Shown here: in pieces, positions 33,486 through 41,684 of the stretch | Position numbering within the stretch: the first letter of the stretch is position 1 | Layout: each line of letters opens with the position of its first letter | Origin: Gemmatimonadales bacterium | GTDB taxonomy: Bacteria > Gemmatimonadota > Glassbacteria > GWA2-58-10 | Assembly (NCBI GenBank): GCA_024278175.1 | Contig: JAJRTS010000110.1 | Span: 1-64,000, forward strand | Direction: 5' to 3' | Length of the DNA: 64,000 bases | Translations under genes and position numbers: made by a program | The notes under the pieces: model-generated | The model's database searches: none | What the model was told of the DNA's origin: nothing | What the model saw: the letters and a program-made list of their open reading frames with translations, nothing else

Positions 33486-33704
33486 CTAAAGGGGCGTTGA
33501 AATAAAGACATTCAACGCCCTATGGTGAAAAATTTCGTTTGTTCGGTTGTCAAGGGCAAGGCAAGCCGTTTCTTTTGCTGATCCTGTTACTTATGTTATA
33601 TCAAACCGTTGCGTCGCTCGAACTGTTTTGGACCGGCCTGGCTGGAAACGGCCCTTGACAACCTTCATTCCCATTCTTCGTATATTTCAACACGCTTCTT
33701 CTAA
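33486..33704 (-). mobile_element. CTAG-ended miniature element, copy B (family 1)
   Basis: About 215 bp, inverted relative to copy A and matching it along its whole length, including GTTGTCAAGGGCCGTTTC, GCAAAAGAAACGGCTTG and the GGGCGTTGAATG end hairpin. Both sides carry TTCTAA (33484-33489 and 33699-33704); on the minus strand TTAGAAG is repeated, a clear target duplication. The right-hand CTAA contains the TAG stop codon of the GH20 gene. No coding frame. Confidence 0.75.
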
Positions 33705-35266
33705 GGCTTCCCGTAATATTCGACCCCCAGCAATTCCAGCCGCGCGTGGTGCGAGTCCAGGCGCCGGGCGAAATCCGGCCAGTTTCGTTGTCCGCCAGCG
33801 CTCCAGCCCACCTCGGCCAGGGCGATCAGGCGCGGAAAAATCTGGATATCAGTCGCGGCCTGGTTGACCGCGATATGAGTCCACATGTTCCCCTGAACGC
33901 CGAGGATATGTTTGTGGAATTCCGGTTCCAGTTCGGCGGGGATCGGCTCGTAGGAGTAGGCTTTTTCAACGGAAATCGTCCGGTGGTCGTAGTCCAGATA
34001 GCAATGACTGGTGGGCGACATCACCACGTCGTGACCCATTCTGGCCGCGGCGACCCCGCCCTTGATTCCCCGCCAGGACATCACTGTTGCCTCGGGCGCG
34101 AGACCGCCTTCGAGGATCTCGTCCCAGCCGATAAGCTGTTTGCCGCGTGAATTGAGAAATTTTTCGATACGGCGGATGAAGTAGCTCTGTAGCCCGTCCT
34201 CGTCTTTCAAACCCTCATCCCTGATCCTGGCCTGGCACTCAGGGCACTCGCGCCAGTTGTCCTTGGGGACCTCATCGCCCCCAACGTGGACGTAGCGGGT
34301 GGGAAAGAGCTCCACCACCTCGTCCAGCACGTTGCGCAGAAAGCGGAACGTTTCCTCCCTGCCGGCACAGAAAACGTTGCGCTGGATGTTCGTCCCCTTG
34401 AAAAAGGGATAGATCTCGAACGGGCCGCCTGTGCAGGAAAGCTCGGGATAAGCCGCAAGGGCGGCCAGGCTGTGGCCGGGCATTTCGATTTCCGGGATGA
34501 TAGTCACCGCGCGGCTCCGGGCGTAGCTGATCAGGCGCTTCATTTCCTCTTTTGTATAGAATCCGCCCCTCTTGCGGTATTGGGGCGGAAATTCGGCGCC
34601 GATTTCCGTGAGCCGTGGATATTGATCGATCTGCAGCCGCCACCCCTGGTCGTCGGTCAGGTGCAGATGCAGCACGTTCATCTTGTAGAGCGAGAGCAGG
34701 TCGATAATCTTTTCCAGGTAGGAGACCGGCTGAAATGTGCGGCTGCAGTCCAGCAGCAGCCCGCGCCAGGCGAACCGGGGGCTGTCCTCGATTTTAAGGT
34801 GAGGGATCATCCAGGCGGCGAGGGCTGTCTCGCCGTTCTCGATTGTGCTGGGCAATAATTGGCGCAGAGTCTGTATTCCGTAGAAAATCCCGGCGGCTGC
34901 CGATCCCCGGATACTCACTCCGCCGTGGTCGGCCACAAGTTGGTAGCCCTCGCTCCCCAGGCGTTCCAGCGAAGGGTCCAGGCTTAATATTACCGGGCTG
35001 CCGGAGGACGTTTCCGGCACAGCTTCCCGGACCTCGATTACAGCGCCGCTGGCATCGGAAAGCAGCGACGCCACATATTCCCCCAGCTCGCGCGTTGCGG
35101 GTTCAACCTTAACAACCGAGCCGATAGAGAGCCGCACCACACCGCCGGTAAGCTCTACAGAGGCCGGCTCGGGGATGATATTCAGGCCGGATTCGGCGCT
35201 CGCCGCCGGCATGATAGCGAGCAGGAAGCTGATTGCAATCAGGGGCGCCGAGTGCGTAATTTTCAT
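33701..35266 (-). CDS. Secreted beta-N-acetylhexosaminidase (GH20)
   Basis: 521 aa from MKITHSAPL (AAGGAG upstream), signal peptide ending AASA. An N-terminal GH20b domain (about 25-150) is followed by the TIM barrel: FAWRGLLLDCSRTFQPVSYL, LHLHLTDDQGWRLQI and the catalytic Asp-Glu pair in YVHVGGDEVPKDNW (about 310). It releases terminal GlcNAc or GalNAc by substrate-assisted catalysis, in the periplasm or outside. The frame stays open 53 codons upstream and there encodes a second hydrophobic leader (MFLIVFFLLFIGLSTATKQA) that could be an alternative start. The stop lies within the duplicated target site of mobile element copy B. Confidence 0.92.
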   Translation of the reverse strand: MKITHSAPLIAISFLLAIMPAASAESGLNIIPEPASVELTGGVVRLSIGSVVKVEPATRELGEYVASLLSDASGAVIEVREAVPETSSGSPVILSLDPSLERLGSEGYQLVADHGGVSIRGSAAAGIFYGIQTLRQLLPSTIENGETALAAWMIPHLKIEDSPRFAWRGLLLDCSRTFQPVSYLEKIIDLLSLYKMNVLHLHLTDDQGWRLQIDQYPRLTEIGAEFPPQYRKRGGFYTKEEMKRLISYARSRAVTIIPEIEMPGHSLAALAAYPELSCTGGPFEIYPFFKGTNIQRNVFCAGREETFRFLRNVLDEVVELFPTRYVHVGGDEVPKDNWRECPECQARIRDEGLKDEDGLQSYFIRRIEKFLNSRGKQLIGWDEILEGGLAPEATVMSWRGIKGGVAAARMGHDVVMSPTSHCYLDYDHRTISVEKAYSYEPIPAELEPEFHKHILGVQGNMWTHIAVNQAATDIQIFPRLIALAEVGWSAGGQRNWPDFARRLDSHHARLELLGVEYYGKP

Positions 35267-35436
35267 CCCGTCTGCTCCTTGTTCTTTGGTTGAAAACAGC
35301 GTGGGGCCGCGCGAGCCGGTCATGATTCCCAATTGGCGGGGAAGGGACGAGGCGGTCTGTGCTTCAGCCTGCTTCGTCGCGGTAGACAATCCTATGAAAA
35401 GCAAAAAGAACACGATTAAGAACATGATAAAAAGAC

Positions 35437-37053
35437 CTACCTGACAGCAATCGTACTCCAGCCATACCAGCCGTCCCCGGTCTCGCCGTCCACAGCCAGT
35501 TTTATTCGCGGGGTACCGTAGTAGGGATCGAGCAGGGCCAGCTCAAACGCATATTCTCCGGCCGGAACCCCGGCCGGAACAGTCAGCACCGGGCTGATTG
35601 AGACCTCGCCCGGCAGCCAGGTGCGGATGTCCACGTCGGTGCGCATTTCCCAGGTTTCACCGCTGGCCGTGTTGCGAAGGCGGACCGCCAGCGGATAGGC
35701 GTAATAACAGGGGGCCACGCCCACGTTTTCCCAGTCCATCCTCAGCCCCAGCCGCCCCCCGGCCTTCACACCGGAGGGGTGAGCCAGCCTGCGCAGCACA
35801 TAGCGGTAGCCCATTTTCTTGGCCCACTCGTTATAGGTCTCGATCCACTCGTCGGGCAGCTCATCGTAGTTCGGACCATAGACCATGTTCATCACGGAGA
35901 TATGCCAGTCCAGAGAGTGCTTGATGGTTTTGTCCCGGGTGGCCTCCTTGGACAGGTTGCCGCCCATGCCCTCGGTGTACCAGGTGGTGCCGGTGCCGCA
36001 GGCCTCGAACGCAACCGGCGCGTGCATCCAGGCGTCCCGGGCCTGCGCCGCCTCGATAGCCTGGGGATAAATGCCCTCCATGTGGTTCCAGTTCGGCCCC
36101 CACATCCCATAGTCGCCCAGGCAGTCGGCGCGGTAGCCGGTGCCATTGGCGATCCCGTAGGCCAATTGCTTCGCACCGCCGATCAGCATCACGAGTTTGG
36201 TTTTCTTGAAATTATCGAGATACAGGTCCATGATACCCCTAAGCGTGGAATCGGGGGGCATCTTGAAATTATCTCCTCCGGGAGTGCCGGCCGTGTTCCA
36301 CTCGCCCCAACTGCCCACCGAGCCGATATCCACGTGATAGATGTCCGGGTGGCCGTCGTAGCGGCTGGCCATCGCCCGGATAAGCCGCTCGTGGTGCTCG
36401 ATAAAAATCGGGTCGGAATAGTCCGGCTGAAAACCCAGGGAGTGGTCGTTCTCGTCGTAGTAACGGCCGTTCAGGCCCTTGTCGATCAGCCACTGGGGGA
36501 CATGGACCGCGCCGTTCTGGCTCATGATGCGCCAGGCGAATACCATGTTCTCCGAGCGGACCTGAGCAAGAATCGAGTCGATCATGGCGAATTTTATCTG
36601 GCCGTCCTCGGGTTCGATCTGGTCCCAGTACCAGCGATAGTAGGCGGTGGCGGTGAGCGGGTATCTGGGGTTCCAGCGCCTGAGGTCCGAGTCGGTGGTG
36701 TTGGGCGCGGTGAATCCCACTCCCGGGTTGAGCAGGTACTCGTCGCTTTCGACCGGCGTGGCCACCACGTCCAGCACACTCTGTCCGCGCCAGAGCACGT
36801 CCAGCAGAAGGTCCAGCGGGTCGGCTCCGTCAAACGCTCCGTCGGCGTTGTAGTCCAGCGTACTGTCCGCCCCGCCGCTCCTGGCGCCAAGCAGCAGCGC
36901 CAGCACGTCGGCCAAACCAACGCGGCCGTCGCCGTTGTAGTCCCCGCGCGTCTGGACAGTCACCGCCTGGGCCAGCAGCAGGCCCGCCGCGATCGCCGCG
37001 ATACAAAACATTACCACTGCCTGGCGCTTAAACCGCTTCAGCTTTAATCGCAT
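35437..37053 (-). CDS. DUF4832 protein with N-terminal dockerin-like repeats
   Basis: 538 aa from MRLKLKRFKR. Signal peptide or anchor to about residue 32, then two calcium-loop repeats of dockerin type I: GDYNGDGRVGLADVLALLLG and DYNADGAFDGADPLDLLLD (about 36-88). The rest is a DUF4832/DUF4874-type barrel: NPGVGFTAPN, YYRWYWDQIEPEDGQIKF, VDIGSVGSWGEWNT and a C-terminal beta domain (GGRLGLRMDWENVGVAPCYY). It is paralogous to the next gene upstream, which lacks the dockerin-like part. Probably a secreted glycoside hydrolase-like enzyme; activity unproven. No cohesin gene is in the window. Confidence 0.8.
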   Translation of the reverse strand: MRLKLKRFKRQAVVMFCIAAIAAGLLLAQAVTVQTRGDYNGDGRVGLADVLALLLGARSGGADSTLDYNADGAFDGADPLDLLLDVLWRGQSVLDVVATPVESDEYLLNPGVGFTAPNTTDSDLRRWNPRYPLTATAYYRWYWDQIEPEDGQIKFAMIDSILAQVRSENMVFAWRIMSQNGAVHVPQWLIDKGLNGRYYDENDHSLGFQPDYSDPIFIEHHERLIRAMASRYDGHPDIYHVDIGSVGSWGEWNTAGTPGGDNFKMPPDSTLRGIMDLYLDNFKKTKLVMLIGGAKQLAYGIANGTGYRADCLGDYGMWGPNWNHMEGIYPQAIEAAQARDAWMHAPVAFEACGTGTTWYTEGMGGNLSKEATRDKTIKHSLDWHISVMNMVYGPNYDELPDEWIETYNEWAKKMGYRYVLRRLAHPSGVKAGGRLGLRMDWENVGVAPCYYAYPLAVRLRNTASGETWEMRTDVDIRTWLPGEVSISPVLTVPAGVPAGEYAFELALLDPYYGTPRIKLAVDGETGDGWYGWSTIAVR

Positions 37054-37066
37054 GTTTCGTCTCCGC

Positions 37067-38413
37067 TCAACGGACCTCGATTTCACTGAGCCAGTACCAG
37101 CCGTCCGCGCCCAGGCCCTCGTTGGCCAGCTTGATTCCGGGTTTTTGGGTGAAGGTGTCGAGCAGACCAACCCCCAGCCCGTAAGTGTCCGTGCCAAGGG
37201 TTTCCGGTATCGGCACTGTCAGTTGCAGCACGGTTGCGCCCGGCAGCCAGCCGGTGATATCCACGTCCGCATCCAGATTTACCGCCTCGCCCGTGCGTTT
37301 GTTCAGCAGTCGGAAAGTGAGCGGGTAGTTGCGATAGATCGGGGCCACGCCGGCATTTTCCCACTCCATCTCCACCAGCATCATCCCGCCCGGCCGTACG
37401 CCGGAGGGGTGGACCATCCGCCGCAGGGCGAACCGGTAGCCCATTTTTTTCTCGAACTCGACAATCGCGGGCCACCACTGTTCGGGTACGCTCTCGGTGG
37501 CGTTGTTAAGTACGGACGCATGCCAGCGCAGGGCCTCGGAGAGAATGAAATCGAGGTCCCAGCCCTGCTCGAACCAGTACCGGATAGTCCAGCAGGTTTC
37601 GAACACCACGGGGGCGGTTTTCCACGCATCATTGGCGTCGGCCTCGTCCAGGGCCTGCTGGTAGAAATCCTCCATGTGGTTCCAGTCGTCGTTGAACCCG
37701 CCCATGTCTCCCAGACAGTCGGCTCTCCAGCCCGCACCGTTGGCCACCGCGTATCTCAGGCCCTCCCCGCCGCCGATCAGCATGATCAGCGGGGTTTTTT
37801 CCCAATAGCGAAGGTACTGGTTGATAATGGTCCTGCGGGTGGAGTCGTCGGGCATCTCCATCCCGGTGCCGCCGGTGTGCCACTCTCCCCAGCGTCCGAC
37901 AGTGCCGATATCAAAATTGTTCATATCCGGGTGGCCGTCATAGTGGCTGGCCAGAGCGCGGATCAGGTTCTCGTGTTTTTGCAGGAACACCGGGTCATCG
38001 TAATAGGGCTGCCAGTTGTCCGGGTTGTCGCGGTAGGGCATGCCCCTGGCCCCGGCCTCACGCACCCACAGCGGTACCCTGGGCGTTCCGTTCTGGCACA
38101 TCACGCGGAAATCGAGCTTCTGGCCCTCGGCCCGGCAGCGGGTCAGTACACTGTCGATCATGCCAAAACGAATCTTGCCTTCCTCCGGCTCGAGCTGGTT
38201 CCAGTACCAGCGGAACTGGACCACCGTGCTGGGCGGGTGAAGTCGGTCGCCGATATCGGAATTATACTGATGAGTGGTGGCGAATCCCCGCCCCGGGTTG
38301 CGCAGGGTGCTGTCTAGCCCGGCGGGAGTGACGGTAACCATCCGGGTTCCGCCGCAGGAGAGCAGCACCAGCGGCAGCAGGATAAAAAACATGCGTATTG
38401 ATTCAAACATCAA
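37067..38413 (-). CDS. DUF4832 family lipoprotein
   Basis: 448 aa. Lipoprotein signal MFFILLPLVLLSCGG (lipobox LLSC). The body shares the layout of the downstream gene: NPGRGFATTHQYNSD, QFRWYWNQLEPEEGKIRFGM, NFDIGTVGRWGEWHTGG, and a C-terminal ENAGVAPIYRNYPLTFRLLN beta domain. Acidic residues in the WGEWH region may be catalytic, as in clan A hydrolases; this is inference. It is followed 13 bases on by the dockerin-bearing paralogue, so the pair arose by tandem duplication and is likely co-transcribed. Confidence 0.8.
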   Translation of the reverse strand: MMFESIRMFFILLPLVLLSCGGTRMVTVTPAGLDSTLRNPGRGFATTHQYNSDIGDRLHPPSTVVQFRWYWNQLEPEEGKIRFGMIDSVLTRCRAEGQKLDFRVMCQNGTPRVPLWVREAGARGMPYRDNPDNWQPYYDDPVFLQKHENLIRALASHYDGHPDMNNFDIGTVGRWGEWHTGGTGMEMPDDSTRRTIINQYLRYWEKTPLIMLIGGGEGLRYAVANGAGWRADCLGDMGGFNDDWNHMEDFYQQALDEADANDAWKTAPVVFETCWTIRYWFEQGWDLDFILSEALRWHASVLNNATESVPEQWWPAIVEFEKKMGYRFALRRMVHPSGVRPGGMMLVEMEWENAGVAPIYRNYPLTFRLLNKRTGEAVNLDADVDITGWLPGATVLQLTVPIPETLGTDTYGLGVGLLDTFTQKPGIKLANEGLGADGWYWLSEIEVR

Positions 38414-38528
38414 CGGCTCCCCGAAATAGTGATCAGCTTGACTTAAAGCGTATTGCCAAGCGTGTTAATAATAACCGGCGGCCGGGCAATCTTCAAGCAA
38501 CCCCAACATCCTCGCTTTATGCGGCGCA

Positions 38529-38657
38529 CTGAAAGCGGCTTGAAATAAAACGAATAGCATAACCGGTAAAAGAACGGCTTGTCTTGCCCTTGACAACCAA
38601 GCGAGCGAAATTTTTCATTCCATGGCGTTGAATGTCTTTATTCCAACGCCCCTCTAG
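38529..38657 (+). mobile_element. CTAG-ended miniature element, copy C, internally deleted (family 1)
   Basis: Left end AAGCGGCTTGAAATA (about 38533), right end ending CTAG at 38654-38657 after TTCCAACGCCCCT. It shares AGAACGGCTTGTCTTGCC and GGCGTTGAATGTCTTTATT with copies A and B but lacks about 90 bases of their middle. CTGA on the left and CTAG on the right are an imperfect target duplication. It lies in the divergent region between the DUF4832 lipoprotein and bacteriohemerythrin genes; the rest of that 360-base gap shows no gene. Confidence 0.65.
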
Positions 38658-38775
38658 CGGTATCGCAGTCAGGCAAGGCTGGATGAAAGCTTTGGCGCTG
38701 TCGCCATACTTGACCGCCTGGCGAAAGTCTGGTATGTTGGCTGGTGAGGGCAAGAACAATCATCAGGAGGTAATA

Positions 38776-39180
38776 ATGGTAAGCTGGAAAGAAGAATACA
38801 GTGTCGGGGTCAGCGAGCTGGACGAGCAGCACAAGTCCCTGTTCGGTTTGCTGGACAAGCTTTCAGCGGCCATCGAGCAGAAAGACAAACTGAGCCTGGG
38901 CTATATTGTCACCTCTCTGGAGCTTTACGTGGTGTTCCATTTTACTTCCGAGGAACACCTGCTGGCTAAATACGGTTACCCGGGCCTGGCAAAGCAGGAA
39001 CAGGAGCATGGAGTGTTCAAGGCCAGAGTCGCCAGATACAAAGCTGAAATGTCCAAGGGCGACAAGATTGCACTGGCGGGCGAAATCAGGCAATACCTGC
39101 ACGACTGGCTGGTGGGCCACATCATCGACCAGGACAAAAAATATTCCGCGTTTATGATCGAGAAGAGGGGCGGCGGGTAA
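38776..39180 (+). CDS. Bacteriohemerythrin
   Basis: 134 aa, typical length; AGGAGG precedes the ATG. Four-helix O2-binding protein with a di-iron centre. Ligands visible: His19 (DEQHKSLF), His55 and Glu59 (HFTSE), His78 (QEQEH), His115 and Asp120 (GHIIDQD). The expected His four residues before His78 is Gln74, so one of the usual five His ligands is missing. The role is O2 or NO sensing or carriage in the cytoplasm. Single gene with a strong terminator. Confidence 0.92.
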   Translation: MVSWKEEYSVGVSELDEQHKSLFGLLDKLSAAIEQKDKLSLGYIVTSLELYVVFHFTSEEHLLAKYGYPGLAKQEQEHGVFKARVARYKAEMSKGDKIALAGEIRQYLHDWLVGHIIDQDKKYSAFMIEKRGGG

Positions 39181-39203
39181 GAGCCCTCTCAGCCGTTACG
39201 AGC

Positions 39204-39245
39204 GCACAAAAAGCCCGCCGGGATTTCCCGGCGGGCTTTTTGTGC
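39204..39245. terminator. Bidirectional terminator between hemerythrin and tex
   Basis: A perfect 20-bp inverted repeat with two-base loop: GCACAAAAAGCCCGCCGGGA and its inverse. A-run before and T-run after make it work in both directions, serving the convergent hemerythrin and tex genes. Confidence 0.92.
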
Positions 39246-39264
39246 GGATGGTTTTTCTCGCTGC

Positions 39265-41439
39265 TCAGCCTTCTGCGTTGGCCGGCCGGATCTCCGGGGC
39301 CTTTTTCAGCGAGAGCGCGATCCGCTTGCGCGCCGTGTCCACCGAGACCACTGTCACCCGTACCTGTTGGCGAAGTTTCAGCACCTCGCGGATGTCCTTA
39401 ACGAACTTGTCGGCCACCTGGCTGATATGCACCAGCCCGTCCTGGTGCACGCCGATATCCACGAACGCGCCGAAATTGGTGATATTGGTCACGATTCCCG
39501 GCAGGCGCATCCCCGGCTCAAGGTCATTCATGCTGTTCACATCCGTGGCGTAGCTGAACGGCTCGAACGCGGGGCGGGGGTCGCGGCCCGGACGGGCCAG
39601 CTCGGTCATGATATCTTCCAGCGTGGGCAGGCCCACCTCGTCACCCGCGTATCTGTCTATCTTGATTTTCGCGCGCAGGGTCTCATCGCGGATAAGCCCG
39701 GCCACCGCGCAACCGGTGTCGGCCGCCATCCGTTCCACCAGGCTGTAGCGCTCGGGATGCACGGCGCTGGCATCGAGCGGGTTGGCGCCATCGTGGATTC
39801 GCAGGAACCCGGCCGCCTGTTCGAACGCCTTGGGCCCCAGGTAGGCTACCTCGTTGAGTTGTTCGCGGCTGGAGAACGGCCCGTTTTTGTCGCGGAATTT
39901 CACTATTTCATTGGCCAGCCGCGGCCCCAGCCCGGATACGTAGGTCAGCAGGCGGCTGCTGGCGGTGTTCAGCTCCACGCCCACCCGGTTGACGCAACTG
40001 ATTACAATGTCATCCAGGCTCTGCTTGAGGTTTTTCTGATCCACGTCGTGCTGGTACTGGCCCACACCGATGGAACGCGGCTCGATCTTCACCAGCTCCG
40101 CCAGCGGGTCCATCAGGCGGCGGCCGATCGAGATTGCCCCGCGCACGGTGACGTCGTGGTCCGGGAACTCCTCGCGCGCGGCCTCGCTGGCGGAATAGAC
40201 CGACGCCCCGGCCTCATCGACCAGCACAATCTGCACCCCGGCGGGAAGGTCCAGCGAGCGCAGCCACTGCTCGGTTTCACGTCCCGCGGTACCGTTGCCC
40301 ACCGCGATTACCCGGCTACCGTGCTCGGCCAGCAGTTTTTTTACCGTTTCGGCCGCGGCCTCGAGCCACTGCTGGGGGGGATGGGGAAAAATGGCGTCGT
40401 GGGCCAGCAGCTTGCCCTGGGCGTCCAGGCAGCAGAGCTTGCAGCCCGTGCGGAAGCCGGGGTCGACAGCCAGGGTGGGCTTGCCGCCCAGCGGCGGGGC
40501 CAGCAGCAGCTCGCGAAAGTTGTTGGCGAACACGGAGATCGCGTCAAGCTCGGCCAACTCCCGCACCTCGCCCCGAATCTCGGTCTCAATCGAGGGGGCC
40601 AGCAGGCGTTTGTAGCCGTCCTCCACGGCCAGGCGCACCTGGGCGCTGTCCCCGCCCGTACCCCGCACGAACATGCCGGTCAGAGTGTCCAGCGCCTCGG
40701 CCTCATCGGGCTGGAAGCGGAGAGTGAGAAAACCCTCGTTTTCTCCGCGCCGCATGGCCAGCACCCGGTGGCTCGGGGCCTTGGCCAGCGGCTCCTCCCA
40801 TTCAAAGTAGTCGCTGTACTTGAGGCCCTCGGCCTTCTTGCCGCGGGCCACTCTGGAGCGGATTACCCCGCGAGTGCGGAACAGCTCGCGCATGGACTCG
40901 CGGGCCCGGCGGTTCTCGCTGGCGTTCTCGGCGATAATGTCCCGCGCCCCGGCCAGGGCGTCTTCCACTGTTTCCACTTCCTGCTCCGGGTCCACGAAAC
41001 CCTCGGCGGCCTCGCCCGGATCGATGCCCGTCTGCTGAAAAATAAGCTCCGCCAGCGGCTCCAGTCCGCGCTCGCGGGCGATAGTGGCCCGGGTGCGGCG
41101 TTTGGGGCGGTAGGGAAGGTAGATGTCCTCCAGCTCGGTCAACGTTTCCGCGCCCAGCACGGCTGCCCGGAGCTCGTCGGTGAGCAGCCCGCGCTCCTCC
41201 AGCGAGGCCAGGATCGCCTCCCGGCGCTCGTCCAGCTCGCGCAACTGCTTAAGCCTGTTACGCACGGCGGTAATTTCCACCTCGTCCAGGCTGCCGGTGG
41301 CCTCTTTGCGGTAGCGGGAGATGAATGGCACGCTCGCGCCCTCATCCAGTAATTTTGCCGTTGCGGCCACCTGGGCCGGGCGGACACCCAACTCGGCGGC
41401 GATTCTTTTGCAGTGCTTTTCCTGAAGTTCCGCGCTCAA
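39265..41439 (-). CDS. tex: Tex-family RNA-binding transcription accessory protein
   Basis: 724 aa. Order: N-terminal helical domain (PFISRYRKEATGSLDEVEI near residue 34), YqgF-like RNase H fold (TLAVDPGFRTGCKLCCLDAQG near 335), helix-hairpin-helix region (VNRVGVELNTASSRLLTYVSG and the following ANEIVKFRD near 500), and a C-terminal S1 domain (GMRLPGIVTNITNFGAFVDI, near 635). The frame opens with TTG and GGAGAG seven bases upstream. Tex binds RNA and affects transcription and stress or toxin expression. Slightly shorter than E. coli YhgF (773 aa). Confidence 0.95.
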   Translation of the reverse strand: MSAELQEKHCKRIAAELGVRPAQVAATAKLLDEGASVPFISRYRKEATGSLDEVEITAVRNRLKQLRELDERREAILASLEERGLLTDELRAAVLGAETLTELEDIYLPYRPKRRTRATIARERGLEPLAELIFQQTGIDPGEAAEGFVDPEQEVETVEDALAGARDIIAENASENRRARESMRELFRTRGVIRSRVARGKKAEGLKYSDYFEWEEPLAKAPSHRVLAMRRGENEGFLTLRFQPDEAEALDTLTGMFVRGTGGDSAQVRLAVEDGYKRLLAPSIETEIRGEVRELAELDAISVFANNFRELLLAPPLGGKPTLAVDPGFRTGCKLCCLDAQGKLLAHDAIFPHPPQQWLEAAAETVKKLLAEHGSRVIAVGNGTAGRETEQWLRSLDLPAGVQIVLVDEAGASVYSASEAAREEFPDHDVTVRGAISIGRRLMDPLAELVKIEPRSIGVGQYQHDVDQKNLKQSLDDIVISCVNRVGVELNTASSRLLTYVSGLGPRLANEIVKFRDKNGPFSSREQLNEVAYLGPKAFEQAAGFLRIHDGANPLDASAVHPERYSLVERMAADTGCAVAGLIRDETLRAKIKIDRYAGDEVGLPTLEDIMTELARPGRDPRPAFEPFSYATDVNSMNDLEPGMRLPGIVTNITNFGAFVDIGVHQDGLVHISQVADKFVKDIREVLKLRQQVRVTVVSVDTARKRIALSLKKAPEIRPANAEG

Positions 41440-41602
41440 TAATCTCTCCGTTCCCTCTTGTGATAATTATCCCGATTCTGAGCGTCTAATTTGCTTCCGG
41501 GGTGGGTTCAGCGCAATGATGCTGCGTTCCGGGCCGGGGGTGGAAATAGCTATTCAATGGCTTTTTGATGCCCCGCCAAGCCTGCCGGAAAGAAAGTAAC
41601 GC

Positions 41603-41652
41603 GGCACGGTAAAAAATCCCCGAAGCAAGCTCCGGGGATTTTTTACCGTGCC
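41603..41652. terminator. Strong inverted repeat between tex and sulfatase genes
   Basis: GGCACGGTAAAAAATCCCCG and its inverse enclose a nine-base loop, with A- and T-runs inside the stem. It follows the sulfatase stop (minus strand) by about 30 bases and acts as its terminator; the other orientation also looks functional. Confidence 0.88.
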
Positions 41653-41684
41653 ACCCGTCTGTTCAGCGCCGGACCCGCCCTGCT

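Noticed and set aside
39367-41352. Long open frame on the plus strand opposite tex (661 codons)
   Set aside because: Antisense mirror of a conserved gene in GC-rich DNA; low-complexity His/Gln/Arg-rich product without motifs. The same applies to long antisense frames opposite the RND pump (43532-45439), DUF255 (16872-18476), the flavoprotein (18716-20077), zwf (15148-16413), the amidase (58840-60366), the lyase (56820-58145) and the symporter (50476-51735).
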